A stretch of 64,000 bases of DNA, from NCBI RefSeq assembly GCF_023078275.1, contig NC_062982.1:22516695-22580694 (forward strand), written 5' to 3'. Of the stretch, positions 63,072-64,000 are shown piece by piece. The position numbers were made by a program, and so were the translations under genes. Below the pieces are notes generated by a model. That model was not told where the DNA came from, did no database searches, and saw only the letters and a list, made by a program, of their open reading frames with translations. Each line of letters begins with the position of its first letter. Position 1 is the stretch's first letter. Source of the stretch: Leguminivora glycinivorella. Lineage: Eukaryota; Arthropoda; Insecta; Lepidoptera; Tortricidae.

Positions 63072-64000
63072 TGCTTTAGAGTACGTGTGAATAAGGGAAT
63101 TAATCTTCAAACGCATATTAATTTCTCCTGTCTTTACCAAAATGTTTGTACTTAATAGAAAAACGGTGTTTTATTACTCATAATACTGCTTTGAAGTGCA
63201 TATACACCGTGTTTTTTTTTCCGTTAAATTCGACACGTCGTTAGGTTCGTTATCAGGAACCAGCCTGTATATCACTTTTAGTTAAATTCGGAAAAAAAAA
63301 TTCATCGTATTCATACATAATAAATGAATTAATTAGTGTGAGAGACACCTAAGAATAATATTCAAGTTAATGTCAAGTGAGTGACGGCAATGGCACATGT
63401 CAAATCAAATAACATTGGGAAGTGGTAAAGGCTGTCACACACGTGTTCAGTAATTATTTTTATTTTTTTTAATAACTCGATAACCGGTAGAGTTAAGACG
63501 CCAGTTTCTTAGACAAATTAATTGTATTTGATCCAAAGAACCATCCCTTAAAGTTAACGAAATTCAATAAAAACAGGGTGTACATTTAAAACTTTAATAG
63601 AACACATAAACGAATATAGCAAACGTTAAATAAACATGTTTTTATGCCACAAAACCACTTGAAAGGCAGTCATAAACGGCTTTGAGTTTTCGCAGGATTT
63701 CAACATGAATTAATAATTAAAATAAGTAATAAATAAAGATTTATTTTGGACACTTAATTGTAAACATTTGGTAGAATATAAAATAGTACCTACGTCAAAG
63801 ATCAAAAGCTGTTTGAAGTACTACTTTTATAGCGTTTTAATTAAGTATATCTGACTGTGGACTACAGAGTGGAACAATAAGTTAGATCGTTAAGCCAGCT
63901 CATTTTACTTATAGGAGACATTCCTTTTTTTGAAGAAGAAAACACACAACATACTATTTCTATGTTTTAGGACGTAATGTCTAAAGGCTAGGTGCCTTTG
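63072..64000. other. no recognisable gene
   Basis: AT-rich sequence to the window end; no repeat partner or coding motif seen. Confidence 0.35.

Overview
The window looks like nuclear DNA of a lepidopteran (moth or butterfly). It is A+T-rich and packed with degraded interspersed repeats. These include tRNA-derived SINEs, the worn C-terminal ends of LINE reverse transcriptases, Helitron-like elements ending in CTAG, many MITEs and foldback elements, and a 0.6-kb element carrying its own (GGAC)n microsatellite. Nothing suggests a prokaryote, plasmid or phage. The species and chromosome cannot be told from sequence alone.

Host genes are very sparse. The best evidence is at the left edge on the minus strand. 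Two exons (2968-3171 and 1259-1465) have proper splice sites, both are phase 1-1, and they join in frame into about 137 residues of a protein I do not recognise. A possible first coding exon (7333-7360, beginning MADSV) and a possible further exon running off the left edge (1-29) also fit the phase. If correct, the gene runs leftward from about 7360, and its introns hold a complete SINE, a split SINE, a 737-bp foldback and other repeats. A weaker plus-strand exon candidate lies at 60239-60300.

Layout. 1-7.4 kb: the exons above plus repeats. 7.4-14.8 kb: RepB, RepA, RepC and MITE copies and three LINE tails, one (14426-14779) with a clear target-site duplication (TSD). 15.9-18.1 kb: a TIR element with a pogo/Psq-type transposase start codon, itself invaded by a LINE of the restriction-like-endonuclease class with an inverted 5' part. 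20-27 kb: MITEs, LINE remnants, a RepA copy inserted in another RepA copy, and a RepA copy cut by a 204-bp piggyBac-like MITE with TTAA duplications. 28-35 kb: RepE copies, a palindromic MITE split by a LINE, and a 769-bp hAT-like element with a perfect 8-bp TSD. 37-47 kb: long foldbacks, TIR MITEs, LINE tails and a three-level nest. 47-56 kb: repeats, a 969-bp TIR element inside two opposed short-motif arrays, small LINE insertions and an interrupted foldback. 56-64 kb: LINE tails with TSDs, Helitrons, two RepA copies and a 1-kb hAT-like element.

The family names RepA to RepE, foldback D and SINE2 are mine, defined by comparing copies within the window. The main biological value lies in the unrecognised gene, the TSD-dated insertions and nests (order of events can be read directly), and several long near-perfect hairpins that could produce hairpin RNA if transcribed.
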